Assembly (NCBI RefSeq): GCF_000341735.1
Contig: NZ_KB455575.1
Location: forward strand, 4,672,844-4,736,843
Direction of reading: 5' to 3'
Source: Methylotuvimicrobium buryatense 5G
GTDB lineage: Bacteria > Pseudomonadota > Gammaproteobacteria > Methylococcales > Methylomonadaceae
Length of the DNA stretch: 64,000 nt
Of the stretch, positions 17,538-25,699 are shown piece after piece. The position numbers and the translations under genes are program-made. Within the stretch, counting starts at the first letter, position 1. Each line of letters opens with the position of its first letter. The notes beneath the pieces were generated by a model. That model was not told the DNA's origin, did no database searches, and saw nothing but the letters and a program-made list of their open reading frames with translations.

Positions 17538-18027
17538 TTGTATCCATCCAGTGTGTTTCGTTTGCCAATTCCAAAACAGTCGAAATCAATTGTTTGCTTA
17601 AATAAATATCCGATTGATCGAGCTGACGTAATAGCGGCGCGATTTGGTCGATTAAACCTCGTTGCTTGGCGACGAGTAACACGCCTAAAGAGCCGATTGT
17701 TTCAATTTGATTCAGTGTTGCGATGTTGCGTCCACGTCGGTCATCAATCAATAATTTGTCTGCGCTGATTTGTTTATACAAAATCATGGCTTCCGTTTCA
17801 CCCGCGTCAGCAAAGCCATCTAAAAAGACGTAATTTTGCATATCCACTTTGCGAATTTTGTCTTTTAAATACGTTGTGAGTTGGCTTGCTTGCTTTTTAT
17901 TGGGTTGAGTGGCTTCGTTATAAACGCCTTCCGGCACAACAACCTGGCCAAAAATTTGATCTAAAAGCGCTAAACGGTCACAGATTGATAGGGCAATTAG
18001 AGCGGAACAATCGGCAACTAAAATCAT
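17530..18027 (-). CDS. PIN toxin of the DUF3368 family
   Basis: The 165-residue protein opens MILVADCSALIALSICD, with the PIN Asp, and carries GFADAGETEAMILY and LLIDDRRGRN. This is the GE.EA..L and DD.R.R pattern of DUF3368 toxins. Such proteins pair with UPF0175 antitoxins, and that gene lies immediately upstream with a 4-bp ATGA overlap. The 3' end overlaps the DUF1156 methylase start by 8 bp. The likely activity is RNA cleavage. Confidence 0.82.
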   Translation of the reverse strand: MILVADCSALIALSICDRLALLDQIFGQVVVPEGVYNEATQPNKKQASQLTTYLKDKIRKVDMQNYVFLDGFADAGETEAMILYKQISADKLLIDDRRGRNIATLNQIETIGSLGVLLVAKQRGLIDQIAPLLRQLDQSDIYLSKQLISTVLELANETHWMDTNA

Positions 18028-18275
18028 AATGCATTCATACCCGCTAATTCGCCGAGTAACTCTTCTTTTGACACGTTGATAACAGGCACTTCATTTTTTT
18101 TGCATTCAGCCAGGAAATCGTAAATATCCAGTGCGGCTAATTCTGCGGCCTTGGATAGTGTCACTTTTGCATTCTTAAATAGCCATAAGGCGTAACTGAG
18201 CCGCATATCATGTTCTATTTCATTGATCGGTTGTAAGACGACAAAATCATTAGGGAGGTTTATAGCAATTTGCAT
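18024..18275 (-). CDS. UPF0175-family antitoxin
   Basis: The 83-residue protein contains LSYALWLFKNAKVTLSKAAELAALDIYDFLAECKKNEVPV, in essence the UPF0175 helix-turn-helix core (A..L...G..TL..AAELA.....EF). It overlaps the DUF3368 PIN gene by 4 bp, the normal antitoxin-toxin order. It probably represses its own transcription and neutralises the toxin. Confidence 0.8.
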   Translation of the reverse strand: MQIAINLPNDFVVLQPINEIEHDMRLSYALWLFKNAKVTLSKAAELAALDIYDFLAECKKNEVPVINVSKEELLGELAGMNAL

Positions 18276-18300
18276 GTGTTAGTCCTTAAGTTTGATGTAA

Positions 18301-18436
18301 CTGTTGATCATATCGCGTTCCCAACGTCTTCGTTGGGAACGCATACCTTAGAAGCTCTGCTTCTTGTGTTTTTTCTTATGATTAACAAAACCAATTTTCA
18401 ATTAACAAATCGGAAAAGTTTGCAAAATCATCGACA
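18301..18436. repeat. 136-bp direct repeat, copy 1 (vapC 3' end plus palindrome)
   Basis: This segment recurs at 19076-19211 in the same orientation with 5 mismatches and no indels. It includes a GTTCCCAACG / CGTTGGGAAC hairpin at about 18317-18342 and the last 55 bases of vapC. The two copies bracket the vapBC pair. Confidence 0.9.
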
Positions 18437-18798
18437 TTGCGTGTGACTAAAATTAAATTATTTGTTTTCGCAACGGCTGCAATTTGCGCATCGACAAAAG
18501 GAGGGGTTTTTCCTTGTTGCTGAAGATGAGCGGCTGTTTGACCGTGCCATTTAGCGGCTTTTTCGGTATAGGGCAAAATAGGAAACTTGATCAAAACGGA
18601 TTCAATATAATCGGTTGTTTTTAATCGTTTTTTAGAATCGGGCAATAACTCAGCGCCGCGCACCAATTCATAAAATACCATTGCCGCAATTGCGATTTGT
18701 GCATGATAACGTTTTATATTTTCAATGACTTGCTGATTGGGCGTCGCTTTTAATGGTTCTGAAATAGTGTTGGTATCTAGCAAATAGATCAAACTCAT
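18382..18798 (-). CDS. vapC: VapC-family PIN ribonuclease toxin
   Basis: The 138-residue protein starts IYLLDTNTISEPLK (first PIN Asp and the NT.S signature). It has a conserved Glu in VFYELVRGAELL, TPPFVDAQIAAVA for the third acidic site, and LVTRNVDDF near the end. All four PIN acidic positions are therefore present and the toxin should be active as an RNase. It overlaps its antitoxin gene by 4 bp. Its 3' end is duplicated at 19157-19211. Confidence 0.88.
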   Translation of the reverse strand: MSLIYLLDTNTISEPLKATPNQQVIENIKRYHAQIAIAAMVFYELVRGAELLPDSKKRLKTTDYIESVLIKFPILPYTEKAAKWHGQTAAHLQQQGKTPPFVDAQIAAVAKTNNLILVTRNVDDFANFSDLLIENWFC

Positions 18799-19043
18799 AG
18801 CCGAAAATCTCTATCCGCATTTGTTTTTCTGTTTTCTTCAAAAGTTTGTGTATCCACATCAATATCTTCGGTTTGATATTTATTTAAAAATTCTGTTAAA
18901 GCCATCCCTGTATTATCCTTTGGCTCTGAAAATTCATAAATAATCGCTACTTTAGCTTTACCCGCTGGGATGTCATCAGGCAACGATAAATTAAGTTGGT
19001 GATTTTTTGGAATTTCAGTCTCTATTTCATAGTAGGCTTGCAT
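18795..19043 (-). CDS. VapB-type antitoxin
   Basis: The ATG at 19043 is chosen because GAGGAAA lies just upstream; the longer frame from 19076 starts inside the repeat. The 82-residue product has a beta-rich N-terminus (HQLNLSLPDDIPAGKAKVAIIYE) and an acidic C-terminal tail that would wrap the toxin. Its position directly before vapC with a 4-bp overlap supports the antitoxin call more strongly than the sequence does. Confidence 0.7.
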   Translation of the reverse strand: MQAYYEIETEIPKNHQLNLSLPDDIPAGKAKVAIIYEFSEPKDNTGMALTEFLNKYQTEDIDVDTQTFEENRKTNADRDFRL

Positions 19044-19075
19044 GGTTATTTCCTCGATAATCGGGTTTAAAGTCA

Positions 19076-19211
19076 CTGTTAATCATATCTCGTTCCCAAC
19101 GTCTGCGTTGGGAACGCATACCTTAGAAGCTCTGCTTCTTGTGTTTTTTCTTATGATTAACAAAACCAATTTTCAATTAACAAATCGGAAAAATTTTCAA
19201 AATCATCGACA
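19076..19211. repeat. 136-bp direct repeat, copy 2
   Basis: This is the second copy of the segment at 18301-18436, including the palindrome (about 19092-19117) and the vapC 3' end. It stops 3 bp before the DUF3780 stop codon. It is best explained as a leftover of a tandem vapBC copy, or as the edge created when the module was inserted. Confidence 0.9.
19157..19211 (-). pseudogene. vapC 3'-end remnant
   Basis: These 55 bases equal the last 18 codons of the vapC gene at 18382 (FANFSDLLIENWFC-like), with two changes. Everything upstream is missing and is replaced by DUF3780. It is part of the second 136-bp repeat copy. Confidence 0.8.
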
Positions 19212-19214
19212 CGC

Positions 19215-19802
19215 TTAAATCTCGCCTTTCTCTACGAAATCGAGTAGTGATGAAGTTTCCGGCTCATCTTTTGCTTTTTTGAGTACGGGTTTCATTTTAC
19301 GTTGTATTTTAATGCCTTCACCGTCCGATAAGGCGCAGTAAATCGCTTTGCGCCAACCCCTATCGGTTTGATTTGCTAAACCGGCTTCGGACGCAGTCTT
19401 TGTGTAGAACCACCAGCGTTCTTCCGGTCGTAACGCTTGCCATTTTTGGCAAATAATCGAACACTCATCTAGGCCGGCATGTTCCGCCGCCCAAGCCAAC
19501 ACACACAGTTCACGTCCTAAAAAACGATCCAGTTTCACTTTACCTACTGACCAGGTACCGGTATTCAGTTTTTTTGCCTTGAGGCGGGTATTAAAATCGC
19601 GCCGGGCTTCGTCGCGTATCTTGTTCCACAGTTTTCGCGCTAAATGAACCCGGCATTGCGTGGTCTCGCGCTGTGTCGCATCGCCATCGAAACCATAGTC
19701 TTCAAACACACTCACGGCTTCATTCGGGCTCGCGGGGATTGTGACATAGAAACAATGCTTGCCGAACTCAGCAGGCGCACCGAAATCCACGGTTTGACTC
19801 AT
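19215..19802 (-). CDS. DUF3780 anti-phage-associated protein
   Basis: The 195-residue protein contains FYVTIPASPNEAVSVFEDYGFD near the start and LGRELCVLAWAAEHA and WRALRPEERWWFY-type segments (here WQALRPEERWWFY), typical of DUF3780. It has no known catalytic motif. The start overlaps the DUF499 stop (TAATG). Family knowledge places it with DUF499 and DUF1156 proteins in Hma-type defence clusters. Here the toxin-antitoxin modules separate it from DUF1156 by 1.7 kb. Confidence 0.85.
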   Translation of the reverse strand: MSQTVDFGAPAEFGKHCFYVTIPASPNEAVSVFEDYGFDGDATQRETTQCRVHLARKLWNKIRDEARRDFNTRLKAKKLNTGTWSVGKVKLDRFLGRELCVLAWAAEHAGLDECSIICQKWQALRPEERWWFYTKTASEAGLANQTDRGWRKAIYCALSDGEGIKIQRKMKPVLKKAKDEPETSSLLDFVEKGEI

Positions 19803-22800
19803 TATTGAATCACCTCGTCGTTGTTGAGTTCTATCCCTAAATTTTTGGCAAATTGCTCAAGGTCGTAGCCGGTTTCCGTATGGACTTTTTTGAAACTCAT
19901 GACGATAGGTGATTCAGGTGGCACCAGGCTTTGCAAATGCGCTAAGGTTTTTTCAATAAAGTCGGCATCGATTTTTATCTCCCCTAAGGACAAATTAATT
20001 GACTTCGGTCCGGAACCGATCATCAACATCACTTGCTCGAATGTGATGTTTTTTTCTTTCGCCATTTTTAAACCGTCATAGGTTTTGGCGGAATTGTTCA
20101 ATTTTTTCGGCGTTGTACTGGCGAGTGATGCCGGTTTGGTTTTATCAATAATCAATTCGTCCGAGCCGACCGGGGGAAAGCGGAAGGTAGCTTTGGTCTC
20201 CACGCCGTCGCATTCGGCGAACACGTAGACCGCAGCTTCCGTATCGCTAATTTCGAAAGGACCGGTGTAATCCAGGCCATTTCTGGCTTCCGAGCCGTCT
20301 AAGGTATATTTTAGAGCTCCCTTGGGCGATACGAACAATTCAACAGTCCGCGCCTTATCGTTAAGATAGTTACGAATCGTCAGTTTGTTCTCCCACGTCG
20401 TGGGATTGCCGGTTTGATTTTTACCCGTGGGATCAATGGCTAAAAATTGAACCCGCAAGGCTTGCGTGACTAAAATATTATCCGTCAGGACCGGGCTGTT
20501 CTCTGAAACAGCGCCATCTTCTTGGTAATAGATTTTCGGACTGTTTCCGGCATTGACCGTTTCGATTTTTAAGCGCACCTCCCCCTTATCACTCTGACTG
20601 CCTTCTTCGGTGAAAATGACCTCGGTCACTTTGGGTTTCGGTTTTTTGGTGATGTAGCCATTACCTAAGTCTTCCCAAATGCCACGCTGGCAGGCTTCGA
20701 CAATCAATAAATCAAAGCCTTTGGGCGGCAGCCATGGCATTTGGGTTTTTTGTCTGAGGCGGTCTAATAAATCGACTTTGCGGACCTCGTCTTGCGAGCC
20801 GAATAGCAGTTGTTCCGCTCTCGCCTTGAGTGCATCGAAATTATCTGTGATGTTGGTGTAGAGTTTGATCGGATCACTGGTCAGTGTTTTGATAACCTGT
20901 TCTTCGCCGTTATAGGGTTGGCTTGTTGAATAGGTGCTATCCAAGGCCTTGGGTCGCAGCATGTCTTTGCTTTGAGTGTTACCCGGGAATAACAATTTAT
21001 CAAAGACCGTCAAAATCGTCGTTTCAAAGTCTTGCTCATACTGGATTTTTTTATCTTCCAGCTCTTTCCGCTGTGGATGAGAGTCATGCAATTCCGGTTT
21101 GGCCTTTTCCACGGCGTAAACGTGTCGCGCCGCTTTTTCTATACTGGCTATCGACGATTTATCGCCGGTCAAAACCAAGAGATTATTTTTGTGGGTTAAC
21201 CCTTCAAAAAACCGGCCGATGACTTCCGGTGGCGTTTTACCGTCCGGGCTGATGATTAGCAGAACGCGACCGTTTTTCAGCGCGGCTTCGGCTTCATCCA
21301 TCTCCGGCAAAGGCAATACTTTCTCATAGGCCTCTTTCGATTTTGCCTTATACATTTCTTCGAGGTGATGCTTGATTAATTCATCGACTTTGTTTTGCGG
21401 CGCTTTTTCGGCGTAGCTTTGCAGTTTTTTGGTTAGATTTTCCTGATGATCGAAATAACTGCGTCCTTCCTGGGTTTGGTGGAGATACCAGGCGGATTTA
21501 TGCAGCTCTTCGAAGGCGGCACGAAAATCACTGGCTTGATGATTCGGATCAATCAGGCATTCCAGCATTTCGCTTTCCGATAAGCCCTTAACCGAATTAA
21601 CCGCTGTCGATAAACTAGAGGTCAGTAGTAGTGTTCCGACCTGCTTGGCGTAGTGGTTGCCGTTATGGATGTCGATGATTTGCGCGTGGGCGCTATCGGA
21701 TGAATTCCATAAGTCTTTGGCAATCACATCGCGCATTTCCGAAATATCCGCCAGTTTTTCTCTGACTTCCGGGATGGATAAATCGAAATGTTGAACGCCT
21801 ATGAGATAGATATCGTCTTTACTTTCCCAAACGGATTTCAGTAAGCGGGACACCAACTCCATTAAGCCGCGTGTTTGCTTGAATTTTTCGTTTTCTTTAA
21901 AGAGCGCGACAATACTTTTAAAGCTGGGATGGAAGGGATAGGTATCCTCAATTTCGGACGCAATCGCCTCGGCGCTCCGCTCTACCGTTTTTGCCTTAGC
22001 CGCTTCGGCCAAGCGTGCGGCATACACCGCCGAGATGTCGGCGATTTCACTTTTATCGGGTAGTGAAACAAACAACCGTTTTCTGAGAATGTCATAGATT
22101 TCATTCGATTCGAGGTTGACGGGCGTAATGGCGACTTCAGCGCGTCCCAATTCTTGGGTGGCATCATCCAGGGCTTTTTGGATGAGCTTGCCTCCCGTGT
22201 CATAAGCGGCCTCTAAATCCGATACGACGATACAGACATTTTTCTTTTTTTGAGCAGCCGTGAGCATGTTGGAAAAAGCGCGGGTAATGACATCGGCGAC
22301 TGTGCCATGGCCTAATACTTGGGTGCTGTAATAGTGGAAATACGGCGGCATTTCATCCAATAAAATCAGAATTGGATCATCGCCTTCGAACAGCTCAACC
22401 CAAGCCTGTTCATCAGGCGCTTTAGCGCCGGATTCCCAATATTCACGAAATAATTTTTCTTGGCCGAGTTGCCGGGCAATCTCGCCCCAAAGGTAGGTGT
22501 GCGGATTGTTTCGACCATTGAACGCAGCGATACGCGCTTGATTGAAGTCCGCTTGATAGGGCACATGCCCAATCAATTTCTTTCTCAGCTCGGCCTCTTT
22601 TGCTAATAAACCAAAACCCACCATCAAGTGGGTTTTACCGCCGCCCATTGCTTGTTTCAGATGAAACACGGTGTCATTGGATTTTCCGGCTAACCGCGCA
22701 ATTCCTTTGCTCAGCAAGGTTGTCATGCCATCGGTGATAAAAGTTTTCGCAAAGTATCCTTGACCGTCAGTATCGTTAATAATCTGATCGAGCTGCTCTA

Positions 22801-22867
22801 TCTGATCGCCAACGTTGACATCCAGAGCTTTCGGTTGAAGCGTACAGGCATTGCGGAGGGTCTTCAT
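19802..22867 (-). CDS. DUF499 ATPase of the Hma-like operon
   Basis: The 1021-residue protein has Walker A AMGGGKTHLMVGFG near residue 75 and a Walker B-like ILILLDEMPPYFHYY near 170. It also has VIVSDLEAAYDTGGK, then a long helical and beta-rich C-terminal half ending in a region with TGYDLEQFAKNLGIEL. This is the DUF499 AAA-type architecture at usual length. It is the first gene of the minus-strand operon DUF499-DUF3780-[TA genes]-DUF1156-helicase. A motor or sensor role in defence is inferred from the family. Confidence 0.88.
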   Translation of the reverse strand: MKTLRNACTLQPKALDVNVGDQIEQLDQIINDTDGQGYFAKTFITDGMTTLLSKGIARLAGKSNDTVFHLKQAMGGGKTHLMVGFGLLAKEAELRKKLIGHVPYQADFNQARIAAFNGRNNPHTYLWGEIARQLGQEKLFREYWESGAKAPDEQAWVELFEGDDPILILLDEMPPYFHYYSTQVLGHGTVADVITRAFSNMLTAAQKKKNVCIVVSDLEAAYDTGGKLIQKALDDATQELGRAEVAITPVNLESNEIYDILRKRLFVSLPDKSEIADISAVYAARLAEAAKAKTVERSAEAIASEIEDTYPFHPSFKSIVALFKENEKFKQTRGLMELVSRLLKSVWESKDDIYLIGVQHFDLSIPEVREKLADISEMRDVIAKDLWNSSDSAHAQIIDIHNGNHYAKQVGTLLLTSSLSTAVNSVKGLSESEMLECLIDPNHQASDFRAAFEELHKSAWYLHQTQEGRSYFDHQENLTKKLQSYAEKAPQNKVDELIKHHLEEMYKAKSKEAYEKVLPLPEMDEAEAALKNGRVLLIISPDGKTPPEVIGRFFEGLTHKNNLLVLTGDKSSIASIEKAARHVYAVEKAKPELHDSHPQRKELEDKKIQYEQDFETTILTVFDKLLFPGNTQSKDMLRPKALDSTYSTSQPYNGEEQVIKTLTSDPIKLYTNITDNFDALKARAEQLLFGSQDEVRKVDLLDRLRQKTQMPWLPPKGFDLLIVEACQRGIWEDLGNGYITKKPKPKVTEVIFTEEGSQSDKGEVRLKIETVNAGNSPKIYYQEDGAVSENSPVLTDNILVTQALRVQFLAIDPTGKNQTGNPTTWENKLTIRNYLNDKARTVELFVSPKGALKYTLDGSEARNGLDYTGPFEISDTEAAVYVFAECDGVETKATFRFPPVGSDELIIDKTKPASLASTTPKKLNNSAKTYDGLKMAKEKNITFEQVMLMIGSGPKSINLSLGEIKIDADFIEKTLAHLQSLVPPESPIVMSFKKVHTETGYDLEQFAKNLGIELNNDEVIQ

Positions 22868-22982
22868 GACGATGTCCTTGTTGTTTTAGTCAATTCTCTA
22901 AATGTGTTAAGTGGCTAAATTAGCTATGTTTTTTCTTCGAACTTGGTGAAAATGCTTGTGGCTAACAAACTTATCCAAATAT

Positions 22983-23267
22983 TTAAAGCCTATCAGACCA
23001 TACTCTTCGGCCATGAAACACCGCCAAAACCTGAATCTGTTGACCTTGCACTCGATACGGCAAAATGTATTGGGTCCCGGTCAAAACCAACTCGCGCGTT
23101 CCTTTAACCCTGCCGGCACGACCTTACTGTGGTTGATCGATCAATACGCCGACACGCGCTTTGATCTCTGCCAAAAGAGTACGGGCGGCATTGGGGTTTC
23201 CGGTGGCGATGTATTCGAAAATATCCCGTAAATCCTGACGGGCGGGTTCGGTCCAGACGATCCTCAC
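22983..23267 (-). pseudogene. RelE/ParE-family toxin with a premature stop
   Basis: The GTG at 23267 overlaps the antitoxin stop. The frame reads VRIVWTEPARQDLRDIFEYI, typical ParE, up to an in-frame TAA at codon 48 (23124-23126). After it the same frame continues GRAGRVKGTRELVLTG and YILPYRVQGQQIQVLAVFHGRRVW to a normal end at 22983. A single base change (for example TTA to TAA) explains it. The toxin is therefore likely dead, or made only by readthrough. Confidence 0.8.
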
Positions 23268-23524
23268 GCTTTGCCTTGGGCTTTCCGTTCAATCAGCTCT
23301 TCCATTTCGCGCATAACATCATCGTGTTCGACGACTTCGCCGCGATCTGCGGCGGCAATGCCTTGGTTGATCTTCTCAATTTGCCAGGCGTGATGCTGGA
23401 GATATTCCTTCAACGCCTGATTGACGATGTAATTGCGTGACCGGTCCAGCGATTCGGCGATGTTGTCGAGTTGACACAGGATATCTTGTTCGGTTCTGAC
23501 GGTGAATGCTTCTGTGGAGGCCAT
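23264..23524 (-). CDS. Ribbon-helix-helix (CopG/ParD-like) antitoxin
   Basis: The 86-residue protein has FTVRTEQDILCQLDNIAESLDRSRNYIVNQALKEYL, the classic ribbon strand and two helices, followed by an acidic tail. It partners the ParE-type toxin whose GTG overlaps its stop by 4 bp. With the toxin broken, it remains as an orphan antitoxin. Confidence 0.82.
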   Translation of the reverse strand: MASTEAFTVRTEQDILCQLDNIAESLDRSRNYIVNQALKEYLQHHAWQIEKINQGIAAADRGEVVEHDDVMREMEELIERKAQGKA

Positions 23525-23572
23525 AATAGTAATTCGGTTCAGTTCGATTCGGTTGTAATCTTAGTCCATACC

Positions 23573-23827
23573 TTATATATGTACCATCAGACTCTCGATG
23601 AGAACCCGATAACCCTTTTTCTTCTTAGCATCAAAAACTTTCCCAGCGGCTTCCAATGCTTCCGGTTCGGTATCGAACCAATCCTTCCGCACGGTTCCGG
23701 GCGATCCTACCCGGCCCCATTCCCGGACCAACGACCAATCGCCGTCTAAGCCGGGCGATACAAACATCTGATAGAACCGGTGCATGTTTTGGTCGGGATC
23801 GTGGCGTTCCAGGTAGATGCAGTTCAT
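23573..23827 (-). CDS. WGR-domain protein
   Basis: The 84-residue protein is a single WGR domain: RFYQMFV near the start, VREWGRVGSPGTVR with the signature Trp-Gly-Arg, then FDTEPEALEAAGKVFDAKKKKGYR. Stand-alone WGR proteins are common in bacteria, often on mobile DNA. The domain binds nucleic acid in PARP enzymes; the role here is unknown. Confidence 0.85.
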   Translation of the reverse strand: MNCIYLERHDPDQNMHRFYQMFVSPGLDGDWSLVREWGRVGSPGTVRKDWFDTEPEALEAAGKVFDAKKKKGYRVLIESLMVHI

Positions 23828-23859
23828 GACTCGTATTGATTTAGTTCAGACTACCCCAT

Positions 23860-24312
23860 TTACGGTAGCGCTGATGACACCGTAACATTGCGCTTTGTGC
23901 CCTTCTCGGTTATCGCATAATCGACAACCACCCGATTATCGTTGGGGTATAACTCATCTTTGCGTTGAATCAACCCGCTCAACAGATGAAAGTAAACAAC
24001 TGAATCTGGAGGATTCTCGGGGTTTGGATTGCTCATATACTCATTTAGATCATCTTCAAATTTATTTTGAGTTGAAGGCATGTTATTGAGTGTGTCCGAT
24101 AACATATCATGTCGCTTTTCCTTCGGTTGAAGCGCGATATTCCAAGCCACCGCCGCCGCTGCCATCAGATTTTTGTATCCCTGCAAAGGCAAATCGTGAT
24201 CGTAAGGCTTGCAAAGATTAATCAAGGCTTCGGACAATTTAACCCCACCGTATTGCTGAAGCGTGGCTGCTTGTTGTCGTTTTAAGTGTTTTTTACGGCT
24301 CGCTTTGCCCAT
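23860..24312 (-). CDS. Unknown basic/helical protein
   Basis: The 150-residue product has a strongly basic N-terminus (GKASRKKHLKRQQ), a helical middle with NLMAAAAVAWNIALQP, and a C-terminal region ending in NVTVSSALP. I do not recognise the family. It resembles small hypothetical proteins with a KASRRK start found on mobile DNA. It is next to an integrase remnant. Confidence 0.6.
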   Translation of the reverse strand: MGKASRKKHLKRQQAATLQQYGGVKLSEALINLCKPYDHDLPLQGYKNLMAAAAVAWNIALQPKEKRHDMLSDTLNNMPSTQNKFEDDLNEYMSNPNPENPPDSVVYFHLLSGLIQRKDELYPNDNRVVVDYAITEKGTKRNVTVSSALP

Positions 24313-24321
24313 CGTTATTTC

Positions 24322-24426
24322 CTAAATATCCGCCACCAGCTTACTGAGCCGCTCCTGTCCCGCATGCGTGTAAATCTGCGTCGTCGCAATACTTTCATGG
24401 ACTAGCAAGGCATGAATATCCAACAG
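24322..24426 (-). pseudogene. Tyrosine integrase C-terminal remnant
   Basis: On the minus strand the frame reads LLDIHALLVHESIATTQIYTH, then AGQERLSKLVADI and a stop at 24322. This is the end of a XerC/integrase-type recombinase (LGH.SI.TTQIYTH), with the nucleophilic Tyr kept but the rest deleted and LGH changed to LVH. It marks an old element boundary. Confidence 0.8.
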
Positions 24427-24611
24427 TTGAGTTACATAAGTATACCGGAGCTTATGTTGCGAAAACTTATTTTTAATACAGGTTTTTTAGGTTATCTGCT
24501 TCGATAGAACTGAGGGGGTATGTTGTGTAATCGGTCACAATTGCTTGGCTTTTTTATGACGATAAATTCATCACGGCACTTGTCCTCTTTTGATTAATCC
24601 AGAGTCCGGCC

Positions 24612-24642
24612 AAAAGAACGGCAATGGTACTTGCCGTTCTTT
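24612..24642. terminator. Hairpin terminator
   Basis: The arms AAAGAACGGCAA and TTGCCGTTCTTT around a 6-base loop give a strong symmetrical stem with A and T flanks, so it could act on either strand. It separates the integrase remnant from the gene at 24767. Confidence 0.55.
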
Positions 24643-24682
24643 ATTGCGTAAACACTTTCTTCCGAGAAAAAATCCCTAATGG

Positions 24683-24704
24683 TATGGAGTGTGCACACTC
24701 CATA
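24683..24704. promoter_or_regulatory. Perfect 22-bp palindrome, likely operator
   Basis: The half-site TATGGAGTGTG is followed directly by its reverse complement, with no spacer. It lies 62 bp upstream of the start at 24767, in the expected promoter zone, so a dimeric regulator probably binds here. No regulator gene is adjacent. Confidence 0.55.
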
Positions 24705-24766
24705 GATTGCATTAATGAATGATTAACAACATTGATGTCCGTATTAATTTTTTGGAGCTCCAAACT

Positions 24767-25138
24767 ATGTTCGATAACCACAATAATAACTCGGCACAAG
24801 ATAAATTTGCCCACCTTAAAGCGATTGCCGCCGGTGAAGTGTCGACAGAACAGCCCATTCCCTGGCAGCATGAAGTCAATAACCCACTCATCGGCACAAT
24901 CAAAGGCTTTGGTGAATTTCATCATGACCGATACGGTCCACAGAAAACGGTAATCGTGGAACGAGAAAACGGAGAGGTCGTGTCGGCTTTTATGAATACC
25001 TACATATCAAATGGCATGGAAAGGTCAAATGCGCAACCTGGCGATTTGGTGCTTATTCAATTGATAGGTAAAGGCAAAAGCCAAGATGGCAATCAGTACA
25101 ATCAATTTCAGTTGTATGTAGAAAAAGCTAGCAATTAA
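24767..25138 (+). CDS. Unknown OB-fold-like element protein
   Basis: The ATG at 24767 follows TTGGAG. The 123-residue product has a polar N-terminus and then a beta-rich part (IGTIKGFGEF, TVIVERENGEVV, DLVLIQLIGKGKS, NQFQLYVE) that could be an OB-type nucleic-acid-binding fold. No family is recognised. It is transcribed alone, with a palindrome upstream and a hairpin downstream. Confidence 0.6.
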   Translation: MFDNHNNNSAQDKFAHLKAIAAGEVSTEQPIPWQHEVNNPLIGTIKGFGEFHHDRYGPQKTVIVERENGEVVSAFMNTYISNGMERSNAQPGDLVLIQLIGKGKSQDGNQYNQFQLYVEKASN

Positions 25139-25147
25139 GCGACACAA

Positions 25148-25180
25148 CACCAGGCACTGGCTTTAGGCCGGTGCCTGGTG
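25148..25180 (+). terminator. Hairpin after the OB-like gene
   Basis: The arms CACCAGGCAC and GTGCCTGGTG are separated by 13 bases and lie 10 bp after the stop codon. There is no clear T-run, so it may be an imperfect terminator or a stabilising structure. Confidence 0.5.
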
Positions 25181-25402
25181 AATGCCTTATTGATTGCTGG
25201 CTATCGGTCGCTGTGTGTTTTTTTGAAGCCTATTTTATTACCGTGATTTTTACGTACCCATCCATTCTCAAGAAGTGCAATATACAAAACATAGCGACTA
25301 CGGAACGCGTCAATTACTGCGTAATTCAGAAGAACTTCTGGTCAATAACTCGGTCCTGTGTTCAGAATATGTGTATTTTTTAATTTCTGGATTAATAGAA
25401 AA

Positions 25403-25699
25403 TTATTTCAGGTTCTTTGATTGAGTTTCCAACTGGCGGCATACCTGCAGGTTCAGGGCAACGAATTCCTCCCAACTGTACAGGGAAGCATAGTGTTGCA
25501 CATATTGCCGATCGACCCGACAAATGTCCGGGCGTTTATCATAGATGGTACACTGTCTACTGTCAGCACTGTAATGTCGACATATGCCATCACCTCGATC
25601 TAAGAACCGCGTTTCATCGGCCAAGTAAACATGCTGGCAGCATAGGCCACATTGAGTGCACGGGAATGTTGGGATTACTTGGTTAGTGAGGCTAGCCAT
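25403..25699 (-). CDS. YkgJ-family cysteine-cluster protein
   Basis: The 98-residue protein has FPCTQCGLCC near the start, then GICRHY, QCTIYDKRPDICR and a late Cys. These are the conserved cysteines of the YkgJ (UPF0153) family, thought to bind zinc or iron. Its ATG lies inside the end of the upstream gene (25-bp overlap), so it is co-translated with the HNH-like/membrane protein and is likely part of the same system. That link is inferred. Confidence 0.8.
   Translation of the reverse strand: MASLTNQVIPTFPCTQCGLCCQHVYLADETRFLDRGDGICRHYSADSRQCTIYDKRPDICRVDRQYVQHYASLYSWEEFVALNLQVCRQLETQSKNLK

Noticed and set aside
25417-25686. Plus-strand open frame with cysteine-like pattern
   Set aside because: It is the antisense shadow of the YkgJ gene; the minus strand has the coherent cysteine motif and a coupled start.
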